A stretch of DNA of 64,000 nt, taken from contig NC_020126.1 in assembly GCF_000331735.1 (NCBI RefSeq), forward strand, positions 8,807,501-8,871,500. The letters run 5' to 3'. Below the pieces are notes generated by a model, which saw only the letters and a list, made by a program, of their open reading frames with translations, did not search any database and was not told the DNA's origin. This document shows, piece after piece, positions 60,506-64,000 of the stretch (position 1 is its first letter; every line of letters begins with the position of its first letter). Both the position numbers and the translations under genes were made by a program. The stretch comes from Myxococcus stipitatus DSM 14675 (GTDB lineage: Bacteria; Myxococcota; Myxococcia; Myxococcales; Myxococcaceae).

Positions 60506-62478
60506 AGTCGCGCGGCGATGGCACCCTCAAGCTCCGCGGGGGCTCTCGGGTCGCGAATCCCGAAGCCAGCCCCCGTCCCCCTCGCAGCCTGGCCGCGAGC
60601 GCGCTCTCTCCCGTGCTCGCCGCGGTGCGCGCCAATGTCGAGCGCGACACGGCGGGCGGGCCCTCCGTCGCGCTCCCCGAGCCGGCCCCCGACTCGCCGC
60701 TCGCCCTGCTGAAGGAGCGCTTCGGGCTGTCCGACTTCGAGCTGTCCATCCTCGCGTGCGCGGCGGCCGTCGAGCTGCTCCCAGGCTTTGGGCGCAGCTG
60801 CGGCAAGGCCATGGGCGACCCGACGGCGCTGCTGCCCAGCGTGGCGATGTGCGTGGCGCGCATGCCCGGCGCGAGCTTCGAGGCATTCTCACCCCAGGGG
60901 GCGCTGCGCCGCTTCCGGCTGGTGCACCTGGGCGAAGGCGACGTCCTGACGGGACGGTCCGTGACGCTCTCCGAGAGCGTGCTCCACTTCCTGCTCGGGA
61001 CGCCGTGCCGGGACGCGCGCATCGAGCCGCGCGTGCGCGTGGTGCAGTCCGGCGCGGTGCTTCCTCCTTCGCGTGTGGCGCTCGTGGGGCTCGTCTCCGA
61101 TGCGCTGCGCTCCGCCTCCGCGCCGCACTTCCAGCTCGTGGCCTCGAGCGCCGAGGAGGTGCGGCCCCTGCTCGCGGCGGTGGCGACGTCGCTGGGACGG
61201 GAGCTGTGGGAGTTCTCCGCGTGGGCGCTCCCGGAGTCTCCGGATGAGCGAGACGAGCTGCTCTGGACGTGTGTGCGCGATGCGCGTCTGTGTGGCGCGC
61301 TGCTGTTCTTCGACGTGTCGAGCGTGGGCGACGCGACACGCGTCCGGCAGGTGGCCGAGCTCGTCTCGCGGACACCCGACCCGCTGTTGCTGTGTGGCCC
61401 CGAGGTCGTCCGCCCCGTGGGCCGCACGGTCGTCAGCCTGGCGATTCCGCGCCTGCTCCACGAGGAGGCGAAGTCCCTGTGGAGGGAGGCCCTCTCCAGC
61501 ACCGCGCTCCCCGGCGCGGAGGTCGACCTGGGTTCGCTCGCCGCTCGCTTCCAGCTCAGCCCGGACGGCATCGCTTCGGCGGCGCAGAGCCTGGTCCATG
61601 CAGGCCCCAGCGAGCCCGCGCAACAGACACTCTGGCGTGCGTGCCGGCTGCGCTCACGCGTCCGGTTGGATGACCTGGCCCAGCGCATCGAGCCCGAGGC
61701 CAACTGGGAGCGGCTGATTGTTCCCGAGGGGGAGCTGCGCACGCTGCGCGCCATCGAGGCGCAGGTGCGCCACCGGGCGCTCGTGTTCCATGAGTGGGGG
61801 TTCTCCGCGCAGGGTGAGCGCGGCACCGGCACGGCGGCCATCTTCGCGGGGCCCAGCGGCACCGGGAAGACGATGGCGGCCGAGGTGCTCGCGGGGGCGT
61901 TGGAGCTCGACCTCTACCGCATCGACCTGTCCGCGGTGGTGAGCAAGTACATCGGCGAGACGGAGAAGAACCTGCGCCGCGTGTTCGATGCGGCGGAGGA
62001 AGGCGGGGCCATCCTCCTGTTCGACGAGGCCGACGCGCTGTTCGGCAAGCGGACCGAGGTCAAGGACAGCCACGACCGGCACTCCAACGTGGAGGTGAGC
62101 TACCTGCTGCAGCGGATGGAGAGCTACCAGGGGCTCGCGCTGCTCACGACGAACCTGCGCAAGAACATCGACCTCGCGTTCATGCGGCGCATCCAGTTCG
62201 TCGTGGACTTCCCCTTCCCTGACGCGGACTTGCGCGAGCGCATCTGGCGGGCGGCCTTTCCGGAGCGGACACCGCTGGAGGGGGTGGACCCCGCACGTCT
62301 CGCGCGGCTGGCGGTTTCGGGTGGCAACATCAAGAACATCGCTCGGAATGCCGCATATCTCGCAGCCGCGGAGGCGCGGCCGGTGGGCATGCAGCACCTG
62401 CTTGACGCCGCTCGACTCGAGTATGCCAAGCTTGGACAGCCGCTGACTCCCACGGAGATAAGAGGCTGGCTGCCATGA
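60502..62478 (+). CDS. eCIS AAA+ ATPase (Afp15/Pvc15-like)
   Basis: The protein has 658 residues from ATG 60502, overlapping the DUF4255 gene by four bases. The first 400 residues include an N-terminal winged-helix/AAA-like degenerate domain. The C-terminal AAA+ module has Walker A GPSGTGKT (about residues 450-457), KYIGETEKNLRRVFDAAE, Walker B ILLFDEADALFG (about 505-515), sensor LLTTNLRKNIDLAFMRRI with arginine residues, and the lid region ISGGNIKN-like VSGGNIKNIARNAAYLAA. Such ATPases are needed for assembly of Afp/PVC-type particles, perhaps for disassembly or loading. Confidence 0.93.
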   Translation: MKSRGDGTLKLRGGSRVANPEASPRPPRSLAASALSPVLAAVRANVERDTAGGPSVALPEPAPDSPLALLKERFGLSDFELSILACAAAVELLPGFGRSCGKAMGDPTALLPSVAMCVARMPGASFEAFSPQGALRRFRLVHLGEGDVLTGRSVTLSESVLHFLLGTPCRDARIEPRVRVVQSGAVLPPSRVALVGLVSDALRSASAPHFQLVASSAEEVRPLLAAVATSLGRELWEFSAWALPESPDERDELLWTCVRDARLCGALLFFDVSSVGDATRVRQVAELVSRTPDPLLLCGPEVVRPVGRTVVSLAIPRLLHEEAKSLWREALSSTALPGAEVDLGSLAARFQLSPDGIASAAQSLVHAGPSEPAQQTLWRACRLRSRVRLDDLAQRIEPEANWERLIVPEGELRTLRAIEAQVRHRALVFHEWGFSAQGERGTGTAAIFAGPSGTGKTMAAEVLAGALELDLYRIDLSAVVSKYIGETEKNLRRVFDAAEEGGAILLFDEADALFGKRTEVKDSHDRHSNVEVSYLLQRMESYQGLALLTTNLRKNIDLAFMRRIQFVVDFPFPDADLRERIWRAAFPERTPLEGVDPARLARLAVSGGNIKNIARNAAYLAAAEARPVGMQHLLDAARLEYAKLGQPLTPTEIRGWLP

Positions 62479-62720
62479 CCTTGCTGCGGCTCGACATCGA
62501 AGCGCTCGAGCTCGAGGGTCTCGAGCCCGCTGGGCGCTTCGAGTTCGCGCGAGGCATGGAGAGTGAGCTGGCGCGGTTGGTGTTGGATGGGGGGGTTCCC
62601 TCGGGGCTCCTCGCGGGGCGAGGGGCGCTCGCGCCGTTGGAGGTGGCGCCACCTGCTGCGGCGGCTCCGGCGGACCTGGGTCGTGCGGTGGCTCGGGCGC
62701 TCTATGAGGGGTGGAGATGA
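62475..62720 (+). CDS. Small eCIS operon protein
   Basis: The protein has 81 residues from ATG 62475, with ATGA overlaps at both ends (ATPase gene before, DUF4157 gene after). It contains IEALELEGLEPAGRFEFARGMESELARLVLDGGVPSGLL and ends LGRAVARALYEGW. Similar small helical proteins occur just before DUF4157 genes in eCIS loci; the function is unknown, possibly a chaperone or adaptor for the neighbour. Confidence 0.7.
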   Translation: MTLLRLDIEALELEGLEPAGRFEFARGMESELARLVLDGGVPSGLLAGRGALAPLEVAPPAAAAPADLGRAVARALYEGWR

Positions 62721-64000
62721 AGGCGCGGGCCTCCAGGGCGCAGGCGCGCACCTCGAAGCCGGTGGAGCGGCGCGCGGCGCGGCGGCAGGCCCAGCGAGGC
62801 CCGGAGCGGGCGCTCAGCTCGCATGACAGCCTGCTCGACCATCTGGATGCGGGGCCGGAGGCGACGCTGGAGGAGTCCTGGGCGGAGGCGACCTCGCATG
62901 AGGCCACGATGGCGCTGCCCCACCGGGCGGAGCTCGAGGCGCGCTTCGGAGAGGACCTGGGCTTCATCCAGGCTTTCGCGGGGCCCCAGGTGAGCAGCCT
63001 GTTGGATGTCCTGGGAGCGGAGGCGGCCACGCGCGGTGGCGAGGTGCTGCTCTCGGGGCCGGAGGCTTCGCTCGAGACCGTGGCGCATGAGGTCGCGCAC
63101 GCGCTTCAGAGTGGCGGTGAGGTGGGAGCCGCGTTGCCCGGGGTGCTCGCCGAGAACCACGAGGCGGAAACGAGCGCCGATGCGGCGGTCGAAGCGGTGC
63201 TCACGGGTGGAGAGGTCGAGTCGGGTCGGCTCGACTCACCGGCCATGCGGAACGGGAACGTGGCCCTGCTGCGCCATCGGACCCGAAGCACACGCACAGG
63301 CAGGAGGACCGAAGCGTCCTCACGGGCCGAGGCCGATACTCACTTCGAGAAGCCTCCAGCGACGTCCACGGTCGATGAGACCGGGCCACCAGATGAACAG
63401 GTCGAACACGATGCCCTGCCTGGCCTCGCGGACGACAAAGACAGCGAGGCATCTTCGTCACCTCACCGCATTCGCATCGGTGCGGAACGTGGCCTCATGC
63501 GCGGACATCCGCGAGGGGCTCTCCCATTCGCACAAGGGCCACCGGCCCTACAGCAGCGCATTGCCGAGCATCAGCCTCGGACAGGTACACCTGCGCACCA
63601 TGGGCCGGGGCACCTGCCATTCGCACAAGGGCCTCCTGCTCTAAGGAACCCTCTTGCCGAGCGCTGGTCCCAGGTCACGGCCACAGCTCGGATGGAGCTG
63701 CCTTATCGCGCGGAGCTGGCGACACGCTTCGGCCGACCACTCGACCATCTCCAGGTCTTCGGCGGCCCCGAGTCCAAGGCGCTCCTCGACTCACTCGGTG
63801 CGGAAGCGGCGACGCGCGGCGGGCAGATTCTCCTCGCCGGTCCCGACGCCTCTCTCGAAACCGTCGCCCATGAAGTCGCTCACGCGCTTCAAGCAGGAGC
63901 CGCCACCCGTCAGGAGTGGCCCGGTGTCCTCGGCATCAGCGACGAGGCCGAAGCCCGCGCGGATGCAGCCGCTGCCCTCGTGACTCGCGGCGCCCCTGTT
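62717..64000 (+). CDS. Large protein with two tandem DUF4157 (eCIS-core) domains, 3' end outside window
   Basis: The frame is open from ATG 62717 (ATGA overlap with the small gene) to the window end, 428 codons so far. Two DUF4157-type domains are visible, starting at residue 65 (MALPHRAELEARFGEDL) and at residue 326 (MELPYRAELATRFGRPL). Each has LGAEAATRGG, a SLETVAHEVAHALQ zinc-site-like helix with HEVAH at residues 124-128 and 385-389, and a C-terminal acidic part (AENHEAETSADAA, GISDEAEARADAA). The copies are exactly 261 residues apart. Between them is a charged, low-complexity linker. DUF4157 is the eCIS-associated domain often found on cargo; here it could bind or process effectors. Possible additional domains lie beyond the window. 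Confidence 0.85.
   Translation, partial: MKARASRAQARTSKPVERRAARRQAQRGPERALSSHDSLLDHLDAGPEATLEESWAEATSHEATMALPHRAELEARFGEDLGFIQAFAGPQVSSLLDVLGAEAATRGGEVLLSGPEASLETVAHEVAHALQSGGEVGAALPGVLAENHEAETSADAAVEAVLTGGEVESGRLDSPAMRNGNVALLRHRTRSTRTGRRTEASSRAEADTHFEKPPATSTVDETGPPDEQVEHDALPGLADDKDSEASSSPHRIRIGAERGLMRGHPRGALPFAQGPPALQQRIAEHQPRTGTPAHHGPGHLPFAQGPPALRNPLAERWSQVTATARMELPYRAELATRFGRPLDHLQVFGGPESKALLDSLGAEAATRGGQILLAGPDASLETVAHEVAHALQAGAATRQEWPGVLGISDEAEARADAAAALVTRGAPV
63521..63643 (+). repeat. Short direct repeat in the linker of the DUF4157 protein
   Basis: The 30 bases at 63521-63550 and 63614-63643 both encode LPFAQGPPAL and share the stretch CCATTCGCACAAGGGCC, differing mainly at third positions later. 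The offset is 93 bases (31 codons). It suggests a duplicated small linker element. Confidence 0.7.

Noticed and set aside
63006..63644. A 212-residue plus-strand frame inside the DUF4157 gene region
   Set aside because: The frame from 62717 is open throughout and gives the clear tandem DUF4157 pattern, so this one is a shadow.
1..64000. CRISPR arrays, tRNA genes, rRNA and insertion sequences
   Set aside because: No repeated spacers, no cloverleaf-like T-loop motif, no ribosomal segments and no transposase motifs were seen on either strand.

Overview
The window is GC-rich (about 70 percent by eye, third codon positions almost all G or C) and gene-dense. It looks like part of a myxobacterial chromosome (Myxococcus/Corallococcus/Pyxidicoccus type). 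That placement is an inference. It rests on families such as TIGR02270, DUF2169/DUF6484 VgrG accessories and LVIVD lipoproteins, on GTG starts and on many lipoproteins. I saw no rRNA, tRNA, CRISPR array, insertion sequence or integrase.

Left part (1-34 kb) is an ordinary mosaic of envelope, regulatory and metabolic genes. It opens with three tandem LVIVD-repeat surface lipoproteins (the first cut by the window edge), then a bestrophin-like channel, secreted or lipoproteins of unknown role, a flavin oxidoreductase, an ExbB/TolQ-type channel, a PhoX-like Tat protein and a D12-class DNA adenine methylase. Next come an ECF42-type sigma factor with two DGPF/YCII partner genes, a TetR regulator paired with an NADP-dependent reductase through an identical operator, and two divergent PF04185 phosphoesterases that share a phased palindrome array. 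The part closes with a scramblase-like protein, a serine hydrolase, a LysR/old-yellow-enzyme pair, an M48-like protein with a damaged zinc motif, an ArsR/AHSA1 pair and a lipoprotein serpin (34.5-35.8 kb).

Middle part (35.9-51.6 kb) is an orphan type VI secretion spike island with no sheath, tube or membrane-complex genes of its own. Three vgrG genes lie in a row, followed by DUF6484, a DUF4150 PAAR-like tip, a TIGR02270 protein, DUF2169 and a ketosynthase-fold protein that lacks the catalytic cysteine. After them come a divergent DUF3396 type VI immunity-family gene, a candidate effector, a small protein and a beta-propeller protein. The likely logic is spike assembly, effector loading and self-protection.

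Right part begins with an isochorismatase-like hydrolase and a GlxA-type regulator. From 53.6 kb to the window end it becomes the start of an extracellular contractile injection system (eCIS) operon: two sheath proteins, a tube protein, a T4-type hub assembly chaperone, a proline-rich eCIS protein, a DUF4255 cap/terminator protein, an AAA+ ATPase, a small eCIS protein and a protein with two tandem DUF4157 (eCIS-core) domains that runs off the edge. Most of these genes overlap by ATGA, so they are probably one operon. Baseplate, hub and spike genes would lie beyond the window.

Two different contractile-injection loci therefore sit about 2 kb apart. The features I find least expected are the vgrG trio with its 27-glycine linker, the cysteine-less ketosynthase in a spike cassette, the duplicated DUF4157 protein, and the 21-bp-phased operator array at 21.64-21.70 kb.
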